DNA of 64,000 nucleotides from assembly GCA_019638115.1 (NCBI GenBank), contig JAHBUK010000004.1:1-64000 (forward strand), read 5' to 3'. The notes under the pieces are model-generated. The model was given only the letters and a program-made list of their open reading frames with translations. It did no database searches and was not told the origin of the DNA. This document shows, in pieces, positions 56,696 to 64,000 of this stretch. Source of the DNA: Flavobacteriales bacterium. GTDB lineage: Bacteria > Bacteroidota > Bacteroidia > Flavobacteriales_F > PHOS-HE28. The translations under genes and the position numbers were made by a program. Positions within the stretch are counted from its first letter, which is position 1; the number at the start of each line of letters is the position of its first letter.

Positions 56696-59653
56696 CTAAT
56701 GCTCGGCACACAGGTCGTCGAGCAGGCGCGCGATCTCCGGCGTTACCTGGTGCTTGCTGAGGTCGTAACTGTTCGCCACCATCGCCTTGATGCGGCGGTA
56801 GGTGCCGTTGAGGAACTTGAAGAAACCCTTGTTCACACGCTGCCATTGCTCGCGCGCGGCTTGCGCATCCACCGCGTTGGGCTTCTGCTTCCAATGCACC
56901 GTGGCTTTGGCTGCCTTCGCAACCGACTTCTTCTGCTTTTCGATGGCTTCCACATCGGCATCGTAGCGACGCGCTTCCTCATGCCTGCTCTCGAAGATGC
57001 CCAGCTTGTCGCGCGCAGCCACCGGCCCCAGTTGGCGCGCTCCACCGGCCAGCATGACCAGCTCGCCCAGCGTGGGGCGCATACCTGGCGGCAGGTCGAT
57101 GGCATCCAGTTGTTCGCTGATGCGCTCCCACACCGGTGAGGCTTTCTCCCATACTTCAGCAATGCGACCGAAGGGCTGATCATCGTTCAGGAGCTGTGCT
57201 TGCACGGCGATCAACGGATGCTCCGCCGCGATGAGCGAACGACCGAGGTCCTTCAGAGCTACGGATAGCTCGCGCACCAAACGCTCCACGGACAACCACG
57301 AAGCATGATCGGGGATGCGCTCCAAAGCGACGGCATCCGCTTCGTGCAGGCTGTCGTCGCGCTGCGCGATCAAGCGGTCCAACAAGTTATGAAGCGGTAT
57401 TCCCGTGGAAGCGTGGGCCTCGCGCATCCGCTGGTGGAAATGCTCCAAGCGACCGATCTCCTCCTCCATTCGGCCGATCACCGAGGCACGCTCCCGCGCG
57501 ATGGAGGCCTCGTCCATGGTGCTCTTCAGGAAGGTCTCGTAAGTCTGCTTCAGGTCCTGGATGAAGGTCTTCTTGTCCGCCTGCGAGTCGTGTACGCGGC
57601 AGCATACCTCATCGAGCTCGCGCTGCTTCAAGCGGTGGAAGACGACATCGAGCGCCGCACGTTTCTCGCAGACGAAGAGCACCTTCTTGCCCGCACCCAC
57701 ATAGTAGGCGATGAGGTTGGTGATGGTCTGCGACTTGCCCGTGCCCGGCGGCCCTTGGATGATGTAGCTCCCACCACCCGCAGCCTGTTCGATGGCGCGC
57801 GTTTGCGTGGGATCGGCCTGGATGATCGGGAAACGCTCAGCGAGTGGAGCACGCGTTGGAGCCTCCTCCTGCAACGGTCGCGGCTGGTCGCTGAAAAGCA
57901 TATTGAACACATCGTCCTTGGCGTTGGCTTCGATGATGTGATCGTAGTCTTGCACCAAGGACATGCGCCGCGCATTGAAGTTGCCCAACGTGACGTTGCA
58001 GAGGTCCACTTCCCAGTGATAAGGATTCGCGTCGCCCTCTTCCACCGTGTTGTAGAAGCTGCGGCCGCCATTGCCCTTGGCATGATCGACACCAGGACGG
58101 ATGTCCTCGTTGATGATGTACTCGAAGGTGCTTGCGGCGGGACGCACCTTGCGCTGGTACAGTTGCAGGCCCAGTGGCGTGAAGCCATCGCTGCCGTAGG
58201 AGTAACTGAAGCTGCGCGGATCCAGACCGCTCGCATGCCTTCGTGTACGACGCAGTGTGCGCGAGAACGCTTGTCGTGCAGCGGCATGCACCAGTTCGAT
58301 GCGTGGCTTGTCCACCAGATCGAGCTCGATCTCCGATCCGCTGCTCTTCGCCTGCTGGCGTATGCTGCTTACGAGGTCCTCCACACTGGATTCCTCCAGA
58401 TCGATCATGTCCGGCAATTCGATGCCGTAGAGCTCGCGGAAATAGTGGACCAGCACCGGGTTCACCTCGGCTTCCGCAGTCGGACATTCCAGCACGTACT
58501 GGTCCTTCACGCCTTTGCGCTTCACCAGTTCCACGGGCAGCAGGAGCAGCGGTGTGCTGATCTTCTCGTTGCCGTAGTCCTTGAAGTTGGTCCACCGCAG
58601 GAAGGCGATCACGAGCCGAAGTGGATCCACGCCGTATTCGTTCACCGCTTTGCGGGCCTCGCTGCGCACCTTGTCCAAGCGCGCGGGCAAGGTTGGGCGC
58701 TCCTTCAGATCGAGGTAACCGGTGAGGACCAAACGTTTCTTGCCGATCACCTTGTCGCGCACCGAACGGCTCCACGTGATCAGCGAGGCCGGATCGATGT
58801 TCTTGTGGTCCAGCAGAGGCGGCACGCTGGCCACGGTGAGGTTCACGAAGCCCTCGGTATCCCTGAAATAGAGCAGCCTGTTGCGCCGGCTCAGATCGAA
58901 AAGTCGCGCCTTGAGCTTGGCCAAGATCCAATTGTCGCGCGAGCTGAGGTCCTGTTGGCGGAACCCGGCCGTGCGCGTAAGGTCCATGTAGTTATCCGGG
59001 TCGTATTGCCTGAAATTCTTCAGCTTGGCAATGACCTCATCAAGACTGCGTGGACGGTCCTCACGATAGAGCTGCGTGCATTCCGTGATCACGCCCACCA
59101 GTGTGGGATGCACCTGATCGTTCAGCGCGAAGAGGTTGTCGCGGCGCTCAACGAAGGTCTCAAGGTCCTCGGGGTCGTTGAAGTCCAGGCCGAACGCAAG
59201 GCTGGCCAGGATGAGCCCGCAGATGTGGATATCGGTGATCGGATCATGATGGCCGATCTCCAGGTCCCACGCTGCATAACCCACCACGTACTTCGGCGTG
59301 CTGAGGGTCTCGCCTTCCGCGCGGATCAGCGCATTGCGATAGAGGCGATGATCATCGTCGTCAACTTCGGTCACCTCACGTGTGACCACCACCGGGCCTT
59401 CCTGTTTGGGCTTCGCGAAGAGGTGGCGTGCGTTGGAGATCGTGCCACTGGTGCGACCAAGGTCCAGATAGAGGCGCCCTTCCTCCACCCGTACGGCATC
59501 CGCGTTGCGCAAGCGAGCCACACGTCCTTCGATGTGGACGCCGTGCAGCGCCTCGAGCAAGGGCATGGCCACCGCGATCACGTCATCCGTGCGCAGGCCG
59601 CCCTGTTCATCGCAGTACCGCAGGAAGCCTCTGAAGTCCAGCACCTCGTTCAT
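56696..59653 (-). CDS. N-terminal fragment of the DUF4011/AAA helicase
   Basis: 985 residues before the TAG. Contains Walker A but no Walker B. If translated alone it would probably be inactive as an ATPase. The sequence just before the stop ('RLLDDLCAEH') continues smoothly into 'ALDKLTALEQGMHDRYG' after it, with no shift of frame. The start ATG 59653 is well placed 3 bp after the M48 gene stop. Confidence 0.8.
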   Translation of the reverse strand: MNEVLDFRGFLRYCDEQGGLRTDDVIAVAMPLLEALHGVHIEGRVARLRNADAVRVEEGRLYLDLGRTSGTISNARHLFAKPKQEGPVVVTREVTEVDDDDHRLYRNALIRAEGETLSTPKYVVGYAAWDLEIGHHDPITDIHICGLILASLAFGLDFNDPEDLETFVERRDNLFALNDQVHPTLVGVITECTQLYREDRPRSLDEVIAKLKNFRQYDPDNYMDLTRTAGFRQQDLSSRDNWILAKLKARLFDLSRRNRLLYFRDTEGFVNLTVASVPPLLDHKNIDPASLITWSRSVRDKVIGKKRLVLTGYLDLKERPTLPARLDKVRSEARKAVNEYGVDPLRLVIAFLRWTNFKDYGNEKISTPLLLLPVELVKRKGVKDQYVLECPTAEAEVNPVLVHYFRELYGIELPDMIDLEESSVEDLVSSIRQQAKSSGSEIELDLVDKPRIELVHAAARQAFSRTLRRTRRHASGLDPRSFSYSYGSDGFTPLGLQLYQRKVRPAASTFEYIINEDIRPGVDHAKGNGGRSFYNTVEEGDANPYHWEVDLCNVTLGNFNARRMSLVQDYDHIIEANAKDDVFNMLFSDQPRPLQEEAPTRAPLAERFPIIQADPTQTRAIEQAAGGGSYIIQGPPGTGKSQTITNLIAYYVGAGKKVLFVCEKRAALDVVFHRLKQRELDEVCCRVHDSQADKKTFIQDLKQTYETFLKSTMDEASIARERASVIGRMEEEIGRLEHFHQRMREAHASTGIPLHNLLDRLIAQRDDSLHEADAVALERIPDHASWLSVERLVRELSVALKDLGRSLIAAEHPLIAVQAQLLNDDQPFGRIAEVWEKASPVWERISEQLDAIDLPPGMRPTLGELVMLAGGARQLGPVAARDKLGIFESRHEEARRYDADVEAIEKQKKSVAKAAKATVHWKQKPNAVDAQAAREQWQRVNKGFFKFLNGTYRRIKAMVANSYDLSKHQVTPEIARLLDDLCAEH

Positions 59654-59656
59654 CGC

Positions 59657-60874
59657 TTATTCTTCTTGCAGGCTTTCCTCACCCACGTCCTTCATCTTCG
59701 AGAGGCTTTCCATGGCGCGGTCCTTCAACTGCTTCAGTTCACGTGCGCCCAGCTTCAGTTCCTTCCGCAGTATGGCATCGAACTCCGTGGTCAAGCCCAG
59801 CAGTTCCGCCAGTTCCAGCATATGGCCCATAGGCACTTCCTCTTGTTCGCTGTCGCAACGGGCCACATCGAGCAGCACATAGCAGAGGTAATTGCGCGTG
59901 TCCTTGGCGGCGTTCTTCACTTGCTCACGCAGGGCATCGGTCACGTAGGCATCGGGCCTGCGCTTCAGCTCAGGGAAATACGATCGGCACAAGGCGCCCA
60001 CTGCCGTACTGAAGATCCAGCCGGGCTTCACCGCCAACAGCAACACGTCCTGCGTGAGCGCCTGCAGCTCCTTCTGCCGGAAGAGATCCAGGTTGTTGAT
60101 GTCCAATGGCCCACGGATCAAGCGCTCGATGCGCTCGGTGCTGGCAACCGGATCGTTGTGCCAGTAGTGCAGCGCCAGGCAGCGCAGGTAGTTCTCGGGA
60201 TGCGTGGCGGCCTCACTGCCTTCGTTCGCGGCGGTCACCACTTCTTCGGCCTGCTGCACATAGCTGGTGGTGTTCACCTGCGCCAAGCCCGTGTGCAGCT
60301 TGATCAGGCAACTGAGCACGGCTTCAACATCTTGCGCGGCCAGCATGGCGCCGCGATCGCAGAACAGCTCCATGTAAAGGCTGTAGAGGCGCGCGGTCTC
60401 GACATGCACATCCTCACTGCGCTCATCGTTCGCAATGGCATAGACCACCCGGTTGGTGATCTCATGCTCGCCGCCATCCAAGGCGTAGAAGAGGTAGTGC
60501 GCCAACTCGTGACCCAGCAAGGCGAGCAGTTCCTTCTCGGTGAGCAATTCCATCAAGCGGCCACTGAGCACGATGTGCGCTTCCTTGCCGAGGATGGAGA
60601 TGCCGGCGTTCAACTGGGTGGTATTCTGCTCCTGATAGAGCGTCACCTCCGCATCGATGTTCAGTGCTTTCACCGCCTGTGCAGCCGATGCGTAAGCCGT
60701 GGCATAGGTGGCCGGATCGAGTCGATAGGTGTTCTTGAGCAGGGCCGTGCGATGCGCCTTCGCCTGCTCCTCCTTCACCTGCTGCTCGCTGAACCACTTC
60801 CACGTGCGCTCGCGCAACTTGAAGTGATCGCGCAGTTGAACGTGGAACGGGAAGGGTGAAAGGACGGCAGGCAT
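59657..60874 (-). CDS. M48-type zinc metallopeptidase-like protein
   Basis: Protein of 405 residues. 'LLALLGHELAHYLFYA' contains HExxH (122-126), with 'MELFCDRGAML' downstream providing the likely third zinc ligand Glu, so an active gluzincin is plausible. There is no signal peptide or membrane helix, unlike HtpX or Ste24, so it should be cytoplasmic. The C-terminal 150 residues are helical. The stop is 3 bp before the ATG of the helicase gene; the pair looks like one operon. The ending 'LKDRAMESLSKMKDVGEESLQEE' is a charged helix. Confidence 0.8.
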   Translation of the reverse strand: MPAVLSPFPFHVQLRDHFKLRERTWKWFSEQQVKEEQAKAHRTALLKNTYRLDPATYATAYASAAQAVKALNIDAEVTLYQEQNTTQLNAGISILGKEAHIVLSGRLMELLTEKELLALLGHELAHYLFYALDGGEHEITNRVVYAIANDERSEDVHVETARLYSLYMELFCDRGAMLAAQDVEAVLSCLIKLHTGLAQVNTTSYVQQAEEVVTAANEGSEAATHPENYLRCLALHYWHNDPVASTERIERLIRGPLDINNLDLFRQKELQALTQDVLLLAVKPGWIFSTAVGALCRSYFPELKRRPDAYVTDALREQVKNAAKDTRNYLCYVLLDVARCDSEQEEVPMGHMLELAELLGLTTEFDAILRKELKLGARELKQLKDRAMESLSKMKDVGEESLQEE

Positions 60875-60883
60875 GGCGGGTCC

Positions 60884-60891
60884 CGAAGCTA
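60884..60891 (-). promoter_or_regulatory. -7-type box for the M48/helicase operon
   Basis: TAGCTTCG on the minus strand, one change from TAnnTTTG, 10 bp upstream of ATG 60874. Confidence 0.4.
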
Positions 60892-60925
60892 CGCAGAGCT
60901 TGTAAGAGGTGATTGAGTTCCAAAG

Positions 60926-61100
60926 AAAGAAGCCCGGCTCATCACCAGGCTTCCCATTTGCTCATTTTCCGAACGGTCCTACCCCCGCACCAGCTTCTTA
61001 TACTTCAGGCGCTTCGGTACGATGTCCCCCACGCGCTTCTTGTAGTTCTCTGAAATGGTCGCGAAGCCGCTCCGGACCAGTACACCTTGCTGTCGCCCTC
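60926..61100 (-). pseudogene. Decayed duplicate of the ettA 3' end and its terminator
   Basis: Matches 61857-62040: the terminator hairpin, then 23 codons identical in protein to the end of EttA (ENYKKRVGDIVPKRLKYKKLV and stop). Further in, homology to the ettA codons continues ('AGTACACCTTGCT(G/A)TCGCCCTC') but with small indels that break the frame. The copied hairpin has one mismatch (CCAGGC for CCGGGC). Confidence 0.85.
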
Positions 61101-61141
61101 CCCGCATTTCAGCGGGACAGGCTCCGGCGAGGATGACAACT

Positions 61142-61600
61142 CTATCGTTCACCCGCCAACCGAAGAGCCTTTTCCTCCAGATCAGAGGAGATCCGGAAGC
61201 CCACACTTTTGAGATCGCTGAGAACAGGCTCCAATGCGGGGATCAAGCTTTGGGTCTTTGCCTTTAGCAGCACGCCTATCGTTCCTGTATGCGGTATCTC
61301 CAGGTCGGTGGCCAAGCGACGAGCGGCAAGATCATCGAGGATCACAACGCTGCGTTCTGTTTCCATGGCCAAGGCTATGGCACTCGCCTCACCACCATCC
61401 ACGAGATCCATAAAACGTGCGACCAGCTTCTCATCGATCGGATCCTTGAGTACAACCCAAACAGGAAGAGGCAGACCGAACTCTTGTGCCACTATGGAAG
61501 TGGTTGTGATCTGCCCATACACATGCTTGAGCAGCTCCAAGTGCCCAGCGTTGGTAAGCGTGATGAGGCAACTGCTGTCGGAAATGATGACCTCAGGCAT
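61142..61600 (-). CDS. DUF3368/PIN-like toxin
   Basis: Protein of 152 residues. PIN-type acidic residues are visible: 'IISDSSCLITL' (Asp8), 'VDGGEASAIALAME' (Glu) and 'VILDDLAARRLA' (Asp-Asp). This is the usual pattern of DUF3368 toxins, predicted RNases. The ATG at 61600 overlaps the antitoxin gene end by 8 nt. Between here and the M48 gene lies the ettA duplicate. Confidence 0.8.
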   Translation of the reverse strand: MPEVIISDSSCLITLTNAGHLELLKHVYGQITTTSIVAQEFGLPLPVWVVLKDPIDEKLVARFMDLVDGGEASAIALAMETERSVVILDDLAARRLATDLEIPHTGTIGVLLKAKTQSLIPALEPVLSDLKSVGFRISSDLEEKALRLAGER

Positions 61601-61823
61601 TCCGCAGGTCCTGCTCAAGGTCCGTTGCTGGGTAATTGAATACGGATACGCCGTACTTACCCAACCGCTCCATGAAGGCACGCTTGTCCAGACCTGCGAA
61701 CGCCGCAGCCTTACCCATGGCCAATTGGCCGCGGTCATAAAGTTGCGCAGCGAGCATCATGCGCAACTCTTGTAGGTCGACCTCCACTGAATCAGGGATC
61801 TCCAGAATTAGCTTCTTGGACAT
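61593..61823 (-). CDS. UPF0175 family antitoxin
   Basis: Protein of 76 residues; 'LAAQLYDRGQLAMGKAAAFAGLDKRAFMERLGKYGV' (residues about 24-59) is the UPF0175 pattern, an HTH-type DNA-binding element found next to DUF3368 toxins. Overlap with the toxin start supports coexpression. An ettA terminator lies just upstream, so the pair likely has its own promoter. Confidence 0.82.
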   Translation of the reverse strand: MSKKLILEIPDSVEVDLQELRMMLAAQLYDRGQLAMGKAAAFAGLDKRAFMERLGKYGVSVFNYPATDLEQDLRNA

Positions 61824-61852
61824 GCCCGAAAGTTAAGGTCGGATGGCCCTTT

Positions 61853-61883
61853 CAACAAGAAAGCCCGGCTCATCACCGGGCTT
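61853..61883 (-). terminator. ettA terminator
   Basis: AAGCCCGG pairs with CCGGGCTT (61861-61868 with 61876-61883), followed on the minus strand by TCTTGTTG. It lies about 35 bp after the ettA stop; the mismatched copy at 60930-60952 follows the toxin gene. Confidence 0.75.
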
Positions 61884-61917
61884 CCCATTTGCTTATCGTC
61901 CGATCATCCGATCAGTC

Positions 61918-63609
61918 CTACCCCCGCACCAGCTTCTTGTACTTCAGGCGCTTCGGTACGATGTCGCCCACGCGCTTCTTGTAGTTCTCCTCGTAGTCGC
62001 TGAAGCCGCCCTCGAACCAGTACACCTTGCTATCGCCCTCGAAGGCGAGGATGTGGGTGCAGACGCGGTCCATGAACCAGCGGTCGTGGCTGATGATGAC
62101 CGCGCAGCCGCTGTAGTCCTGGATGGCTTCCTCCAAGGCCCGGAGCGTGTTCACGTCCAGATCGTTGGTGGGTTCGTCAAGGAGGAGCACGTTGCTGCTC
62201 TGCTTCACGGTCATGGCCAGGTGCAGGCGGTTGCGTTCACCTCCGGAGAGGATGCCCACCTTCTTGTTCTGGTCGGTGCCGCTGAAGTTGAAGCGGCTCA
62301 GGTAGGCGCGTGAGTTCATCACCACGTTGCCGAAGGTGATGTTCTCCAGACCTCCTGTGAGCACCTCGTACACGGTCTTGTCCGGGTGAAGGTCCTTGTG
62401 GCTCTGGTCCACGTAAGCCACTTGCACGGTCTCGCCGATGGTTATGGTACCACTATCGGCGGGCTCCTGCCCCATGACCATGCGGAAGAGCGTGGTCTTA
62501 CCAGCACCGTTGGGACCGATGATGCCCACGATGCCGGCGGGCGGAAGCGCGAAGCTGAGGTCATCGATCAGCAGGCGGTCGCCAAAGCCTTTGCTCACGT
62601 TCTTGAACTCGATCACCTTGTCGCCCAGACGGGGTCCGTTGGGGATGAAGATCTCCAGCTTGGCTTCCTTCTCCTTCACGCTCTCGCCCTGCATTTTCTC
62701 GTAGTTGGCGAGACGGGCCTTGCTCTTGGTGCGGCGGGCGCTGGCATTGCTGCGCACCCACTCCAATTCCTGCTTCAGCACACGCTGGCGCTTGCTCTCC
62801 TGCTTCTCCTCCTGCGCCAGTCGGGCGGTCTTCTGCTCCAGCCAGTTGGTGTAGTTGCCCTTGTAGGGAATGCCCTCGCCGCGGTCCAACTCCAGGATCC
62901 AGCCGGCCACATTGTCCAGGAAGTAACGGTCGTGGGTGATGGCGATGACCGTGCCCTTGTAAGCGGCCAAGTGCTGCTCCAGCCAGGCCACGCTCTCGGC
63001 GTCAAGGTGGTTGGTGGGTTCGTCCAGCAGCAGGATGTCGGGGCTTTGCAGCAGCAGGCGGCACAGGGCCACGCGGCGGCGCTCACCACCGGAGAGCACG
63101 CTGATCTTCTGATCGGGTTCGGGGCAGCGCAGGGCGTCCATGGCGATGTCCAGCTTCTGGTCGATCTCCCAAGCACCCACCGCCTCGATCTTGTCCTGCA
63201 GCACACCCTGACGTGCGATGAGCTTGTCCATCTTGTCCGGGTCGTTCAGGATGTCCTCGTCGGCGAACTTGTTGTTCACGTCCTCATACTCCTTCAGCAG
63301 GTCCATGATGGGCTGCACGCCTTCGCGCACGATCTCGATCACGGTCTTGCTTTCGTCCAGATCGGGTTCCTGCTCCAGGTGGCCGATGGTGTAGCCCGGG
63401 GTGAGATGCACATCACCATCGAAGTTCTTGTCCTTGCCCGCGATAATGCGCATGAGCGTGGACTTACCGGAGCCGTTAAGACCGAGGATGCCGATCTTGG
63501 CGCCGTAGTAGAAGCCCAGGTAGATGTCGTTGAGGATCTTCTTTCCGGAAGGCAGGGTCTTGCCCACCTTCACCATGTTGTAAATGATCTGCCTGCCTTC
63601 TTCAGCCAT
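61918..63609 (-). CDS. ettA: Energy-dependent translational throttle protein EttA (ABC-F)
   Basis: Protein of 563 residues. Two ABC domains with Walker A at 43-51 (GLNGSGKST) and near 357 (GPNGAGKTT), each with LSGGE signature ('SVLSGGERRRVAL', 'GILSGGERNRLHL') and 'LLLDEPTNHLDAES' / 'LLLDEPTNDLDVNT'. The P-site tRNA-interaction linker ('RQRVLKQELEWVRSNASARRTKSKARL', residues about 270-296) and the EttA-type 'arm' insertion near 95-140 are present. It sits in the ribosomal E site and gates the first elongation cycles. The 3' end is duplicated at 60926-61100. Confidence 0.93.
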   Translation of the reverse strand: MAEEGRQIIYNMVKVGKTLPSGKKILNDIYLGFYYGAKIGILGLNGSGKSTLMRIIAGKDKNFDGDVHLTPGYTIGHLEQEPDLDESKTVIEIVREGVQPIMDLLKEYEDVNNKFADEDILNDPDKMDKLIARQGVLQDKIEAVGAWEIDQKLDIAMDALRCPEPDQKISVLSGGERRRVALCRLLLQSPDILLLDEPTNHLDAESVAWLEQHLAAYKGTVIAITHDRYFLDNVAGWILELDRGEGIPYKGNYTNWLEQKTARLAQEEKQESKRQRVLKQELEWVRSNASARRTKSKARLANYEKMQGESVKEKEAKLEIFIPNGPRLGDKVIEFKNVSKGFGDRLLIDDLSFALPPAGIVGIIGPNGAGKTTLFRMVMGQEPADSGTITIGETVQVAYVDQSHKDLHPDKTVYEVLTGGLENITFGNVVMNSRAYLSRFNFSGTDQNKKVGILSGGERNRLHLAMTVKQSSNVLLLDEPTNDLDVNTLRALEEAIQDYSGCAVIISHDRWFMDRVCTHILAFEGDSKVYWFEGGFSDYEENYKKRVGDIVPKRLKYKKLVRG

Positions 63610-63632
63610 GTCCGTAACGTTTTGGGGTCTTG

Positions 63633-64000
63633 TCAGGGTCCGGTCGGAGGTCCGAACGGGGCCGCAAAGATCTTTGTTCGATCGATCGCTTTGACGATCT
63701 CGAAGGTTCCGAGGCGTGAAGTGTCCGCTCCATGGTGCTTCAGGGCCGTTTCCACCGACTGTCCGAAGGTGGGTGCTACCACCACGAAAGCCTTGCTGCC
63801 GGGATCAGGTCCGAGGTGGAAATAACTGCGGTCCAACCCGGCGGCCACGGCATGGAATTCCAGCGGAGCTTCCCAGGGGAAGAGGGTGTAGACGCGGTCC
63901 CCGGGTCGCAGTTCGCGCATCAGCACTTCGGCCACATCCGGTGCTTCCGCGAAGCGCCAATGGCGCCCAGGGAGCGCAAGGATGCCCGTGACGGCGAACG
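63633..64000 (-). CDS. Partial hypothetical protein at window edge
   Basis: About 122 residues of the C-terminus, the rest outside the window; frame continues to the edge without a start. 'GDRVYTLFPWEAPLEFHAVAAGLDRSYFHLGPDPGSKAFVVVAP' (about 43 residues) and 'RLGTFEIVKAI' suggest a mixed alpha/beta soluble domain. It reads into ettA with a 23-bp gap. Could be the soluble end of a glycosyltransferase-type membrane protein, but that is a guess. Confidence 0.55.
   Translation of the reverse strand, partial: FAVTGILALPGRHWRFAEAPDVAEVLMRELRPGDRVYTLFPWEAPLEFHAVAAGLDRSYFHLGPDPGSKAFVVVAPTFGQSVETALKHHGADTSRLGTFEIVKAIDRTKIFAAPFGPPTGP

Larger units (their letters stand above)
54224..59653 (-). pseudogene. 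DUF4011/AAA helicase-nuclease-WGR protein, interrupted by an in-frame TAG
   Basis: One frame runs from ATG 59653 to 54226, broken only by a TAG at 56696-56698. The total is about 1808 residues. N-terminal half: helical and DUF4011-like regions ('DNWILAKLKARLFDLSRRNRLLYF'), then Walker A 'IQGPPGTGKSQT' (near residue 635) and 'LFVCEKRAALDVVFHRL'. C-terminal half: Walker B 'VVIYDEASQITLEEG' (near 1257), 'DERDVIIMSVCY' and 'RLNVIFSRAKRHM' of superfamily 1 helicases; a Vsr/DUF559-like nuclease at about 1590-1680 ('FRCDLAVR', 'YRLGILIDSDVHYR', 'RAFGWEVISI'); and a C-terminal WGR domain (last 70 residues). The break separates Walker A from Walker B. It could be a nonsense mutation, assembly error or recoding. 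It lies 3 bp after the M48 gene. The architecture is like the DUF4011-helicase-Vsr defence proteins as I recall them. Confidence 0.8.

Noticed and set aside
57305-60859. Open frame of over 1180 codons on the + strand, antisense to the helicase and M48 genes
   Set aside because: It is a GC-rich shadow: amino-acid make-up is His/Leu/Gln-skewed and motif-free, while the minus strand has clear helicase and HExxH motifs.

Overview
The window is about 62% GC and almost certainly comes from a Bacteroidota chromosome, probably a Flavobacteriales-type lineage known mainly from metagenomes. The evidence is: two secreted proteins with type IX secretion (T9SS) C-terminal sorting domains, several TonB_C-domain proteins, a bacterial tryptophan 2,3-dioxygenase, many sequences of the form TAnnTTTG just upstream of start codons (the Bacteroidota -7 promoter element), and a mutL-rhomboid-rhomboid-endonuclease gene string of a kind I associate with this phylum. 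I see no rRNA, tRNA, CRISPR array, transposase or prophage. Intergenic space is unusually rich in short palindromic repeats, minisatellites and low-complexity tracts, so some of the gaps are long.

Layout. 1-26 kb: a Spy-like periplasmic protein, two coupled TonB_C proteins, a PrsW-like membrane protease, a four-helix-bundle protein, tryptophan 2,3-dioxygenase, a penicillin-acylase-type hydrolase coupled to a small membrane protein, a T9SS cargo protein, a metallo-beta-lactamase/beta-CASP nuclease, a GH3/beta-lactamase fusion, a coiled-coil protein lying between duplicated segments, an exonuclease/endonuclease/phosphatase (EEP) protein, two low-GC accessory genes, a GNAT-like protein, an FnIII protein, a repeat-rich 1.2 kb gap with a 21-bp satellite, and a LuxR-type response regulator. 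26.4-35.2 kb: a type I restriction-modification operon (hsdM, hsdS, hsdR) that also holds a DUF4062 gene and a complete Xre-RES toxin-antitoxin pair. Four of its five junctions overlap or nearly abut. 35.9-41 kb: a small membrane protein, mutL, two rhomboid proteases and an EEP protein. 41-45.4 kb: a peptide-type solute-binding lipoprotein coupled to a TraB/GumN protein, then a small secreted protein. 45.6-49.3 kb: mtaB, lgt and an inositol-monophosphatase-family gene in tight order; mtaB carries three in-frame repeat insertions. 49.6-54 kb: a hypothetical, a T9SS-exported alpha/beta hydrolase, a sodium:solute symporter and two small hypotheticals. 54.2-60.9 kb: an M48-type metallopeptidase followed by a very large DUF4011/AAA helicase-nuclease-WGR protein, broken by one in-frame TAG. 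61-64 kb: a UPF0175/DUF3368 toxin-antitoxin pair flanked by ettA and a decayed duplicate of the ettA 3' end, and a partial gene at the right edge.

The likeliest novel biology is in the defence-type loci. The first is the type I RM operon with a nested toxin-antitoxin pair and DUF4062 gene. The second is the M48 peptidase/helicase-nuclease-WGR pair. The third is the TA cassette that appears to have landed at the ettA 3' end while restoring it. At the genome level, the in-frame spread of palindromic and tandem repeats into mtaB is also notable. Functions come from motif recognition by eye; no searches were run.
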